This document shows positions 32,884-41,728 of a DNA stretch of 57,823 nt, piece by piece. The notes under the pieces were generated by a model that worked only from the letters and a program-made list of their open reading frames with translations, was not told the DNA's origin and did not search any database. Each line of letters opens with the position of its first letter. The first letter of the stretch is position 1. This DNA comes from an uncultured Prevotellaceae bacterium. Lineage in GTDB: Bacteria > Bacteroidota > Bacteroidia > Bacteroidales > Bacteroidaceae. A program made the translations under genes and the position numbers. Location of the stretch: positions 1 through 57,823 of the forward strand of contig CALBJW010000204.1 in NCBI GenBank assembly GCA_937893145.1, given 5' to 3'.

Positions 32884-33056
32884 TGTTGCAAAGATACGAA
32901 ATGCAGACAAAACGTAAAAATATATTCAATTAAAAAATCTTAATTAGATACTAAATACTATATTAATTACGTTTATACCTAATAATAATCATTGTTTTTT
33001 GACATTTCTTTTCTCTTTTTGAATTTCTACATTCTACATATTCCATTTTTTATTTG

Positions 33057-33064
33057 TAACTTTG
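33057..33064 (+). promoter_or_regulatory. -7 box for the Lys/Ala-rich protein gene
   Basis: Reads TAACTTTG, 29 bases before the ATG at 33094. The upstream sequence is very AT-rich with no spaced TTTG. Confidence 0.5.
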
Positions 33065-33093
33065 TCGCCCGAAAATTAAATTAATCACATAAT

Positions 33094-34140
33094 ATGAAAC
33101 GAATACTTTCAATACTACTTGTTGTGTTTGCTACAGTGTCGAATACGATGTATGCTTCAACAGCAGACCCAGATACTATCGCTACGTTAAAGGCGCAGAT
33201 TCGTGATGTGAAGGAACGTCAGCGAATCACTCGTAAACAGCTGAAAGATGAAGAGCGAGAACTCAGGACTCTTAATCGAAATCTTGAGAAAACCCGTCAA
33301 ACAATAAAGAAAGACAAGATTCTTGCCAAACAAGGTAAGCCTACTTCTATCGATAAGGCAAAACTCCAAGCCACAAAGAAAGCCGCAGAAGACAAGAAGA
33401 GACAGAGTCGTGTTGAAGCAAAACGCCAAGCTGAAGAAAGTAAAGCTAATGCCAAAGCTGCAAAGGCTGAAGAAAAGAAAGAGGCTAAAGATTATAAAGA
33501 TAAGGTAGCGGCTGACAAGGCTGAAGCTAAAGCAGAAGCAAAGGCTGAGGAGAAAAAGGTTTCTATTAAAGACCAGAAGGCAAGTGCTCGAAAGGTGAAA
33601 GAACCAAAGGAATCAAAAGATGTTTCTCAAGAAACTAAAGTTGTTAATTCTGATGAAAAGGCAGATGCTCCTGTTGTTCCAAAAGAAACCAAAGTTCGTC
33701 GTGATCCTGTTACCAATGATAAGATTGAAGACATTGACACTCCTGATGAACCAATTCAAGAAGCTGATGAACCTGTAGAAGTAAAGGAAACCCTTACAGC
33801 TGCAGAACTTAAAGCCAAAGAAAAAGCCGAAAAGCTTCGCAAGAAGGAAAATGAGAAGAAAGCCAAGATGGCTGACAAGACTGGTCAGAAGGATGCTAAA
33901 TATCAAGCCGACCGAGCAAAAGCAGAGAAGGCCGCTCAGAAAGCTGCCAAGAAGGCTGAGGCAAAGTCTAAGACTAAGGAACAGATAGAAGAAGAGAAGG
34001 CTGCCAAGAAGGAAGCTGAGCGTGCAAACAAAGAAGCTGATAAAGCAGCCAAAGCTGCCGAGAAAGCTGCAAAGAAAGAAGCTAAGAAGAATTCTGACGA
34101 TGAAGAAGATGATGCTTCTCCAGAAGTTCCAATTGAATAG
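33094..34140 (+). CDS. Secreted Lys/Ala/Glu-rich coiled-coil protein
   Basis: A 348-residue protein with signal peptide MKRILSILLVVFATVSNTMYA. The mature part is almost entirely charged heptad-like sequence: an Arg/Lys/Glu coiled coil (about 30-75), Lys-Ala-Glu blocks (80-170), a less repetitive acidic/Pro section (about 185-235, EDIDTPDEPIQEADEP), then long KAEKAAQKAAKKAEAK-type blocks to an acidic tail. There is no lipobox and no T9SS tail, so it is probably periplasmic. No enzyme motif is present. It could be a periplasmic spacer or envelope-binding protein; composition alone can mislead homology searches. Confidence 0.75.
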   Translation: MKRILSILLVVFATVSNTMYASTADPDTIATLKAQIRDVKERQRITRKQLKDEERELRTLNRNLEKTRQTIKKDKILAKQGKPTSIDKAKLQATKKAAEDKKRQSRVEAKRQAEESKANAKAAKAEEKKEAKDYKDKVAADKAEAKAEAKAEEKKVSIKDQKASARKVKEPKESKDVSQETKVVNSDEKADAPVVPKETKVRRDPVTNDKIEDIDTPDEPIQEADEPVEVKETLTAAELKAKEKAEKLRKKENEKKAKMADKTGQKDAKYQADRAKAEKAAQKAAKKAEAKSKTKEQIEEEKAAKKEAERANKEADKAAKAAEKAAKKEAKKNSDDEEDDASPEVPIE

Positions 34141-34173
34141 AAGTTTTTATTTGTAGAGTTAATACATAAAAAG

Positions 34174-34207
34174 AGTAGGGACCAACGCAAATGTGCTGGT
34201 CCCTACT
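34174..34207. terminator. Strong bidirectional terminator ending the FAS1-Sus operon
   Basis: Stem AGTAGGGACCA / TGGTCCCTACT (34174-34184 and 34197-34207) with a 12-base loop and A/T tracts on both sides. It serves the plus-strand coiled-coil gene and the minus-strand SusD gene, which end convergently. Confidence 0.92.
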
Positions 34208-34233
34208 TTTATGTTTATATCTGAACTATACTA

Positions 34234-36462
34234 CTATTCTTTCCAAGCTGGGAGAGAGAAGTACCAGTTCTTTGTGTTCTTAAGCTTGCTGTAGAGTGCT
34301 GCATCAAATCCACCAACTTCTGGTGTCTTTGGTGTTGCAGGACGATAGCTACGCCACGCAATCTTCTTTGCAAGCCATTCTGTACCATCGTAACCAGAAG
34401 CATTCTTGTGTTCTGCGATACGAACGAGGTCAGTGAAACGGTTACCTTCGAATGCAGTCTCAAGAGCAAGCTCATCAACGATAATGTCTTCTACAGCATT
34501 GATAATGTCATTGATTGTTGGTTCACCCTCCTTGTCTGCTAACTTAGCAGCTACAAGAGTTGCATAGTCGTATTTGCCTTCGTCAAGATCACCAGAAATG
34601 TTTGTGATGCGTTCACCAATATTTGCAGATGTCCAAGTACCGAAACCACAACCCTTAGCATGGATACCGTATGTTGTGTTCCAGATGTCATCTCTGAAGT
34701 CGAGGAAGTTGTTGAAAGCAGTTACATGTGTACTGTCAGTAACATAATGCATTGCCTTGTGAGCGCCATAGTTAAGAGCCCAGTAATAGATGCTGTCATT
34801 ATCAAACTTGAACTTAGTGTTTACAGCTTCTGGGTATTCAACAAATGCATTCTCTTCATTGTAGTAGTAATATGTTGGGTTCTCCTCTTCTACTTCAGCA
34901 GGATCAACATATACTCTCACGTCAGCAGTCTTGTTGTACATTGAGTAGTAAACCTTGCCATCAATAGTTGTTTCAGTGTTTACCAAGTCCATGTATCTTG
35001 TATTCTTTGGAATAGTATATTGGTTGATACCATCCTTGAGAATAGCAAATGCGAACTCAGGATAACCTGCACGGTTGATAGCTTCTGCAAGACGGAGCCA
35101 GATGAGTGACTTACGGTAGATAGGGATTGTGTAATAGAATCTATTACTAATTGCAGCCTTGCTACAGAGTGGATAAGAGTCACCGTCGTATGGCAACTGA
35201 TAGATAGAATTGCCATATCGAGCATCACAGTTATCAATGAATGATGCTTCTGGATTAGCTGTAGAGTTGGTAGCACTCTTGTATTCTACGTAAGTCTGAG
35301 CATCATTGACTGCGCAGTATGAACCTGATGGCTCATATTGACGCTTGTAGTTTGGAACTACTGAGATAGCACCAGTAGCTTCGTACTGAACAGCACCGTT
35401 TGCGTCTGTCTTCTCATTGTCACCCTCGCCCTTGTCTGAATGCTGGCTTGATGATGGTTTATAACCGTAGATGTCCGCTACACGAGTGAGCATCTTACCA
35501 AGACCTGCATTGGCAGAACCAGGAATAACTGTGATAACTTCGTTTGTAGTCTCGTTGTATGAATAAGTACCTGCCCATTCGCCCCATGAACCAGACTTTG
35601 TATATCTAATGACTCCAAAACGTTCATTAGCTGAGCAGTACTGAGTAGCAAGTGGAGTTGTCTCATTCTTCAAGAAGTCATAGTAGAACTTTGCAGCCTT
35701 TTCGTAGTCACCCTGGTCTGCACCACGAAGGAGGTACAAGTCGCCAAGTACGAGACGGATTGGAATGAAACACATACGAGCAGAGATACCTGTATAACCG
35801 TTGTTCCAGCTACCATATTCGCTGCTTGGGCTACCATACTGAGGGTAACGAGTATCTACATATTCCAGAAGACCATCTGCAATGAGTCGTTCAACGAGAT
35901 TATCCTTGTTAACGAGATTGCCGTTGTAGTCGAAGTTCTTGATTACATCAAGGCTTGAAACAGGCTCTGTGATGTAAGGAACAGAACCGTAGTTCTTCAC
36001 GAGCTGGAGATAAGCCCAAGCACGGATAGCCTTTACCTGTGCATACTCAGGAATCATGTACTTGATATTGCTCTTGATGGCATTTGTGTCAGCATTTGCA
36101 ATGTAGAAGTTACAGTTGTTGATTACATTGTAGTAGTCGCTAACCTGAAGCATTGTACAAGTCTGGTCCTTTGGATCGTCAAAGTTAGAGATGGCGAAAA
36201 GGGTATCAGTAGTGTAGTCGGTAGAAGTAACGAGGTCACCACGGATTTCGCCAAGGATTACCTGACGCTCTGCTACATCCTGCATGCATCGCATGATGCC
36301 GAGATAAGAGTAGAGAGTATCTTGAGCATTAACGTATGCCTTATCACCAGTCTCTACGCTCATCATATCTTCACATGAAGTCATGCTCGCACCCACTCCT
36401 CCGAGGAGAAGTGTGATGCCGAGAGCAGTCTTGATGAGATTTTTAAAATTATATGTTTTCAT
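34234..36462 (-). CDS. SusD/RagB-family outer-membrane lipoprotein (module 2)
   Basis: A 742-residue surface lipoprotein. The signal is MKTYNFKNLIKTALGITLLL with lipobox SMTSC (Cys at about 30), followed by EDMMSVETGDKAYVN. Helical TPR-like SusD features include VKAIRAWAYLQLVKNYGSVP (about 144-163), which is the SusD core, and a C-terminal DLVRIAEHKN. It is longer than typical SusD (about 550), with extra loops in the middle (about 300-420 and 500-570). It pairs with the SusC just upstream (13 bases) as the lid that binds ligand. RagB-type members bind peptides and SusD binds starch, so the ligand is open. Last gene of the operon. Confidence 0.9.
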   Translation of the reverse strand: MKTYNFKNLIKTALGITLLLGGVGASMTSCEDMMSVETGDKAYVNAQDTLYSYLGIMRCMQDVAERQVILGEIRGDLVTSTDYTTDTLFAISNFDDPKDQTCTMLQVSDYYNVINNCNFYIANADTNAIKSNIKYMIPEYAQVKAIRAWAYLQLVKNYGSVPYITEPVSSLDVIKNFDYNGNLVNKDNLVERLIADGLLEYVDTRYPQYGSPSSEYGSWNNGYTGISARMCFIPIRLVLGDLYLLRGADQGDYEKAAKFYYDFLKNETTPLATQYCSANERFGVIRYTKSGSWGEWAGTYSYNETTNEVITVIPGSANAGLGKMLTRVADIYGYKPSSSQHSDKGEGDNEKTDANGAVQYEATGAISVVPNYKRQYEPSGSYCAVNDAQTYVEYKSATNSTANPEASFIDNCDARYGNSIYQLPYDGDSYPLCSKAAISNRFYYTIPIYRKSLIWLRLAEAINRAGYPEFAFAILKDGINQYTIPKNTRYMDLVNTETTIDGKVYYSMYNKTADVRVYVDPAEVEEENPTYYYYNEENAFVEYPEAVNTKFKFDNDSIYYWALNYGAHKAMHYVTDSTHVTAFNNFLDFRDDIWNTTYGIHAKGCGFGTWTSANIGERITNISGDLDEGKYDYATLVAAKLADKEGEPTINDIINAVEDIIVDELALETAFEGNRFTDLVRIAEHKNASGYDGTEWLAKKIAWRSYRPATPKTPEVGGFDAALYSKLKNTKNWYFSLPAWKE

Positions 36463-36475
36463 ATACTTTCTTTTT

Positions 36476-39400
36476 TTAGAGGTTTATCTTAACACCGAGG
36501 TTGAATGAACGGTTGCTTGGAAGAAGACCAGCATCGATACCCTGATAGAGAACGCTGTTGCCGCAAGAGAACTCTGGATCAAGACCAGTGTAACGAGTGA
36601 TTGTAACCAAGTTGTTTGCTTCGCCCCAGATTGTCAAGCCCTGAATCCATGAAAGGTTGAGTGGGAGCTTGTAAGAGAGGCGTACATTCTTGAGCTTGAG
36701 GAATGAGCCGTCCTCAATCCAACGGTCTGAGAAGCGTTCGTTCTCAACCCAATCTTCTGATTCCTTAGACAATGCGCGTGGCACATTAGTCTTCTGGCCT
36801 TCACAAGTCCAACGATTTACGATAGCCTTAGTCTGGTTGTAGAATCCGTTGCCTGCCTCAAGCTGACTGCGATTGTAGTTGTAAACATCGTTTCCAAGAG
36901 AGTACTTGAAGTTGATGTCGAGGCTCCAGTGCTTACCGAACTCGAAGTTAGTGTAGAAGTGACCGAAGATGTCTGGGTTAGGATCACCAATCTTTGTCTT
37001 ATCAGCATTGTTAATGATACCATTGCCATCCATGTCAACGAAGTGAACATCACCTGCCTGGAAGTTGATGTATGGTTTGTTTGTCAAACCTGTAGGGTAC
37101 TTGAGGTAGTCGTTGCCATTGTGAGCAGTGCTTGCCTCAGCATCAGATGCGAATACGCCTGCAGTCTTGTAACCATAGAATACACCAGCTGGATTGCCTA
37201 CAGAAGTAAGGATTTCAGCTCCGTAAATCTTCTGAGTGTAGTCGCCAGTAGGAAGGGCAGTGATGTGGTTCTTGTAGTGACCAAGTGAGAGACCTGCCTG
37301 GAACTTGAAGTTCTTCTGGTTTACGATGATAGCGTTAACCTTTGCGTCTATACCTACGTTGCGGAGAGCACCGTCGTTAGTGTAGTAACCTGCAAGACCT
37401 GACATGTAGTTGATAGTCTGGTATGTTACGAGGTTGCTTGTGTTCTTAACGTAGAAGTCGATACTTGCCTGCAAACGGTTGTTGAGGAACGAACCATTGA
37501 GGTTTACGTCGAATGTACGAGTAGTTTCCCACTGGATTTCTGGGTTCTCAATGTTTGCAAGCTGAAGAGCTGTTGCAGTTGTGAGGAATCTGAACGACTT
37601 GAAGTAAGTGCGTGAAAGAGAGTAGTCGAGGTTATCGTTACCTGCCTCGTCGTAACCTACAGAGAGCTGGAGGTAGTTGAGACCGCGTGACTTCTTAACC
37701 CACTTCTCATTTGTGATAACCCATGAACCGCGGATGCTTGGGAAGAAGCCCCATGCAACACCTGCAATCTTGAGACCACCTGCTGCATTCTTACCGAAGC
37801 GTGATGATGTTTCTGCTGAGAGTGCACCTTCCAAGAAGTAAGTGTTCTTGATGCCATACTTTGCGTGAAGGTAGTATGCCATGTTGCGCCACTGGTCTTG
37901 GTTAGCATTAACTGAACGGAAGCTGAGTGAGTTCTTCATGTCTGGCATCTGGTCGTTACCAGCGTTGTAACCTGACATATAAGAGTCATCGAAGCTGTTG
38001 TTTGTGAAACGGAAACCACCGAAAACATCAATGTCGTGAATGCCGTAGTTGTTCTTCCAGTCGAAACGAAGGTCTTCGTAGAGTGAAGTCTCCTTAGAGA
38101 AGAGTGACTTAACGTGAGATGTCACATCACCATAACCCTCGATGTTGTAGCGTGGAGTACCTGCCTCTGGAAGATAATACTTCTCGTTTGAACGGTTGAG
38201 CTGATAAGCAAAACGGTTAGAGATAGTGAGGTGCTTGTTTACTTCCCACTTTGGCATGATGTTGAGGTTGAACTGTGTAACCTCCTGACGGTTCTTGTTT
38301 GAGCCTTCACCATTTTCAAGAATCCAGTATGGGTTTGCAAGAGCTGTGTTCTTACCGTAAGCACGAGCATAGTCGAATGGGTAGTTGTCATCGTTGATGT
38401 ACTTACCTGCATATACTGATGACTCATGGAGCTTACCATCTTCGCCTGTGTAGTAACCATACTTAGAAAGGAATGGCGACTGGATAAGACCAAGCACATT
38501 TGGAGATGAGATAGTCGAACCATCGTAGTTTGCAGCCCATCCGTTATCACGGAGATTGTATGAGAGCTTAGAGTAAGCGAGGTCGAGCTGAGTAGTCAAC
38601 TTGCTTGTGAGGTGGATGTCAGTGTTGAAACGGATGTTCAAACGGTCAAATCCATTGTTCTTAGCTGTTGACTGGCTGTTTGTATAACCGAGTGAGAGGT
38701 TGTACATAGCTACGTCATCACCACCTTGAACACCAACCTTGTAGTTCTGAGTTGCTGCTGTGCGATAGAGGCCATCGCTCCAGTCATTCTCGTTGTGGTA
38801 CATAGGGTACCAGTAGTAGTTAGGGTTGCTGTTGAGGAATGGAATAGCTGTTGTTGGATACTTCTGTCCGTAGGTTGTTGTACCCATTACATCGCTGACA
38901 TAGTTGCGATACTCTGCTGCATTCATCATTGGAGTTGTGTTTGGAGCAAGTTCGAAACCTGCATTCAAACTAACATCAATCTTTGTAGCCATAGAGTGAC
39001 CACGCTTAGTGTTGATAAGAACAACACCGTTACCACCACGAGCACCGTAGATAGATGTAGCGTTCTTCATAACCTCAACGCTCTCGATATCATCTGGGTC
39101 AATACCTGAGAGGATGTTGTTGAAGAAACCATCGTGAATAGTTGCACGGTCAAGCTGTGGGTCGATAATCATACCATCGAGAACGATGAGTGGCTGAGCA
39201 TTGATGTTGAGGGAATTGAGACCACGGATGAACATTGCAACACCCTGACCACGCATACCAGTGCGGTTGATAGTGTGAATGTCGCCTGAGAGCTGTGCGT
39301 CGATGTCCTCGTCAACATTGATAGCGCTTGTATTTGCGACAATGGCAGTAGCACTTGAAGTGATAGCTGTCTGCTTGTCATAAACCTTGTTGAAGCTTGA

Positions 39401-39781
39401 TGAGTAGAGTGCTACTGCAGGAGCTGTGTTGCCGTCAAACGATACACGAACATCGTTGTATTCTGGTACAGAAATCCAGAGAGAGTTGACAAATACAGGA
39501 ACCTTAACAGTATATTTACCGTTCTCATCAGTCATTACTGAGTAGCGTGAGTTTCCGTATGCCTGAACGCGTGCTCCGTCCATAGGAGTCTTTGTTGCAG
39601 CATCGTAAACGTATCCGCTCACTTCTTTCATCTCGTACTTAGGACCAACTTCTACCTTTGCCTTCTTTGGTGCGGCTTCAGTAGCAGTTTCCTGAGCAGA
39701 GAGGCATGTTGCTCCTGATAACATCATGAGACCAATGCCGACGCGAAGTACGTTCTGCTGAATTTTGTTGTTATTCTTCAT
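36476..39781 (-). CDS. SusC/RagA-family TonB-dependent transporter (module 2)
   Basis: A 1101-residue outer-membrane barrel from the ATG at 39781; an ATG 30 bases upstream would overlap the previous gene and only add a polar tail. The signal is MKNNNKIQQNVLRVGIGLMM ... LSAQ. A 30-residue Ala/Lys-rich spacer comes before the carboxypeptidase-regulatory domain (VSGYVYDAATKTPMDGARVQ). The plug has GMRGQGVAMFIRGLNSLN, PLIVLDGMIID and the SusC signature DIESVEVMKNATSIYGARGG. The barrel ends SFNLGVKINL, with Leu rather than the usual Phe. It imports substrate with the downstream SusD lid, powered by TonB-ExbBD. Confidence 0.93.
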   Translation of the reverse strand: MKNNNKIQQNVLRVGIGLMMLSGATCLSAQETATEAAPKKAKVEVGPKYEMKEVSGYVYDAATKTPMDGARVQAYGNSRYSVMTDENGKYTVKVPVFVNSLWISVPEYNDVRVSFDGNTAPAVALYSSSFNKVYDKQTAITSSATAIVANTSAINVDEDIDAQLSGDIHTINRTGMRGQGVAMFIRGLNSLNINAQPLIVLDGMIIDPQLDRATIHDGFFNNILSGIDPDDIESVEVMKNATSIYGARGGNGVVLINTKRGHSMATKIDVSLNAGFELAPNTTPMMNAAEYRNYVSDVMGTTTYGQKYPTTAIPFLNSNPNYYWYPMYHNENDWSDGLYRTAATQNYKVGVQGGDDVAMYNLSLGYTNSQSTAKNNGFDRLNIRFNTDIHLTSKLTTQLDLAYSKLSYNLRDNGWAANYDGSTISSPNVLGLIQSPFLSKYGYYTGEDGKLHESSVYAGKYINDDNYPFDYARAYGKNTALANPYWILENGEGSNKNRQEVTQFNLNIMPKWEVNKHLTISNRFAYQLNRSNEKYYLPEAGTPRYNIEGYGDVTSHVKSLFSKETSLYEDLRFDWKNNYGIHDIDVFGGFRFTNNSFDDSYMSGYNAGNDQMPDMKNSLSFRSVNANQDQWRNMAYYLHAKYGIKNTYFLEGALSAETSSRFGKNAAGGLKIAGVAWGFFPSIRGSWVITNEKWVKKSRGLNYLQLSVGYDEAGNDNLDYSLSRTYFKSFRFLTTATALQLANIENPEIQWETTRTFDVNLNGSFLNNRLQASIDFYVKNTSNLVTYQTINYMSGLAGYYTNDGALRNVGIDAKVNAIIVNQKNFKFQAGLSLGHYKNHITALPTGDYTQKIYGAEILTSVGNPAGVFYGYKTAGVFASDAEASTAHNGNDYLKYPTGLTNKPYINFQAGDVHFVDMDGNGIINNADKTKIGDPNPDIFGHFYTNFEFGKHWSLDINFKYSLGNDVYNYNRSQLEAGNGFYNQTKAIVNRWTCEGQKTNVPRALSKESEDWVENERFSDRWIEDGSFLKLKNVRLSYKLPLNLSWIQGLTIWGEANNLVTITRYTGLDPEFSCGNSVLYQGIDAGLLPSNRSFNLGVKINL

Positions 39782-39804
39782 TGTCTTAGTTGTATTAGGA
39801 GTTA

Positions 39805-41670
39805 TTACCATTCTTTGGCTTTGAGGATAATAGAGTGAACCCAGATTTCACGAGAATAAACTGTCTTCTCGCTTGATGTGAAGTTACTCTTGATTTGGAG
39901 TACAGGGTAAGCATTCTTCAAACCTTCGTAACAGATAGGGAACTCAAAGTCACGAGCGATACAAACAGTATCGTTGTAGTGAGCAATACCGCTCTCATCC
40001 ATCCATGCAGGATTTGAAACGAAATAGTTTGTGTTGTAGATGTTCTTACCAAGAGCATCCACTGCACCTTCTTCGAGGTTCTTCATTGCAACATTGTTCT
40101 GACGCTTTGTCTCATTATCGTATGAGAGGAATACGCGGAACTTATTAGGCAAGTTGTAGTCAGTGTTGTGACCAATAACTACGAATATGTCATACTTGCA
40201 CGACTGAACATCAATAAGCTTGAAGTTTGCACCTGGATGAGCAGTTGAAGATGTTGCACCCATCACAAAGTAGTTGTACTTATATACAGAGTCGTATGGA
40301 GTGATACCGTCTTCTGCCAAGTTGTTTACAGCATTCTTGTCGTAAACCTTAGTTGTGTAGCTGTAACGACAGTTGTTATCATTCGACTCGAAGTAGTCTC
40401 TTGCGTCAAGGTTGAGTGTTGGAGCATAAACTGTTGTTGGCAAATTGAACTCGTTAACAATGTATGCGTAACCGTTACTTGTCTCTATTGGGTCTGCATT
40501 ACCAAACATCTTTCCAAAATCTTCTACCTCGTGGCAATTCACCTTGTTAGTCTCGTTGAGAGTACCTACCTTCTTAAACTTGCTTTTTGAAGTAGAGATA
40601 AGTGAGTCCTTACGAGCATCAATAGCCTTGATGTCGTTGATAGAAGTGATTGGAATCTGCATTTCCTGCCAGTTGGCATTGAATACGAGGTTCTTTGCAA
40701 TGGCATTCTTGCTACGGAGATTAACGATAGAGTCAATCTCTTCCTCTGAATAAACAGTCTCAACACCAGCAATAGTTGTATCCTTACCCGCTTCTGTCTG
40801 AGTATAGACATCCTGCTTGTAAGAGTTCTTGTACTTGTAGTAGAGCTTAGTCTTCTCAAGTGTCTTCTGCCATGCCTCGTTTGTTGGCATAATCATTACA
40901 TAGTTACTATCCTCCTCTGTAAGATCTGCTTTCATGTAGTCTTCAGCATAGCGGTTTGTAACGTATGTGACAGAGTCAACGTATGTGATGACACCATTGA
41001 CAGTAGGACCCTGAGTTGAAGCATACTCGTTGAACTTGTACTCCTGATAATACTTGATGAATGAGTTGAGGTCAGAGAGGTCAGGACGAGTAGCCATATA
41101 CTCATAGAGGTTTGCCTGGTAGAACACTGGAGCATTTACGATGTGGAGAACACCATTCTTTGAACCAATGTTAGCGTCTTCTATGTGAGCGTTCTTGAGG
41201 GTACGCTTGTCATAGTTAAGCCATGCTGCCTTGTCGTTGAAGAGCTGAATCTTGATAGAGTCGTGAGCATTAGCAACGAAGCTGTAGCGAGCCATGTTGT
41301 TGCGGATAAGTTCCTTCTCAACCTTCCAGATGCTGTCTCTTATTCCTGTTGCGATGAGGTTCTTGTAGTACTGATAGTCGAAAGAACCATTGACAGGAGC
41401 CCAAACTGTGAATGTCTGTTCACCGTTAAGCACTTCAGCGTATGTCTGAGGTGTTGCCTTCTCTTCTGTCTGAGAGAAACGAACACTCTGAAGGATGTCG
41501 GCGTAGTCAGATGTGTTTGGGTTGCTCTTGATGTTTTCCCAGATAGTCTTCTGACCGAGAACATCAGAGTTTACGTCGAAATGGTCGTCGGTACAAGCTG
41601 TGAAGCCAGTAGCGAAAAGCGCTGACACCATTGCACCTGTGAGCCATTTTGTTGATTTATTATTATTCAT
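39805..41670 (-). CDS. FAS1 (fasciclin) domain lipoprotein (module 2)
   Basis: A 621-residue lipoprotein from the ATG at 41670; an ATG 12 bases upstream is equally possible. The signal is MNNNKSTKWLTGAMVSALFA with lipobox GFTAC. The first FAS1-like domain (about 35-200) has TIWENIKSNPNTSDYADILQ, TFTVWAPVNGSFDY and VLHIVNAPVFYQ. A second divergent one follows (about 205-430), with MIMPTNEAWQ and AYIVNEFNLP. The last 200 residues are beta-rich and may bind ligand. FAS1 domains serve in adhesion or protein-protein contact. It sits directly before the second SusC, as a FAS1 gene also does in module 1. Confidence 0.8.
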   Translation of the reverse strand: MNNNKSTKWLTGAMVSALFATGFTACTDDHFDVNSDVLGQKTIWENIKSNPNTSDYADILQSVRFSQTEEKATPQTYAEVLNGEQTFTVWAPVNGSFDYQYYKNLIATGIRDSIWKVEKELIRNNMARYSFVANAHDSIKIQLFNDKAAWLNYDKRTLKNAHIEDANIGSKNGVLHIVNAPVFYQANLYEYMATRPDLSDLNSFIKYYQEYKFNEYASTQGPTVNGVITYVDSVTYVTNRYAEDYMKADLTEEDSNYVMIMPTNEAWQKTLEKTKLYYKYKNSYKQDVYTQTEAGKDTTIAGVETVYSEEEIDSIVNLRSKNAIAKNLVFNANWQEMQIPITSINDIKAIDARKDSLISTSKSKFKKVGTLNETNKVNCHEVEDFGKMFGNADPIETSNGYAYIVNEFNLPTTVYAPTLNLDARDYFESNDNNCRYSYTTKVYDKNAVNNLAEDGITPYDSVYKYNYFVMGATSSTAHPGANFKLIDVQSCKYDIFVVIGHNTDYNLPNKFRVFLSYDNETKRQNNVAMKNLEEGAVDALGKNIYNTNYFVSNPAWMDESGIAHYNDTVCIARDFEFPICYEGLKNAYPVLQIKSNFTSSEKTVYSREIWVHSIILKAKEW

Positions 41671-41690
41671 ATTTATATACATTATTTATA

Positions 41691-41718
41691 GCAATGGGAC
41701 CCGAGTGAGCCCCATTGC
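41691..41718 (-). other. Intercistronic hairpin between the two FAS1-Sus modules
   Basis: Stem GCAATGGG / CCCATTGC (8 bp, 12-base loop) in the 58-base gap between two FAS1 genes, the longest gap in the operon. The minus-strand 3' side is followed by TATAAAT rather than a T-tract, so it looks more like an attenuator or mRNA-processing site than a full terminator. Confidence 0.6.
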
Positions 41719-41728
41719 ATGGGGTTGA

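Noticed and set aside
39782..39811. Upstream ATG for the second SusC
   Set aside because: It overlaps the preceding gene's end and places ten polar residues before an ordinary signal peptide.
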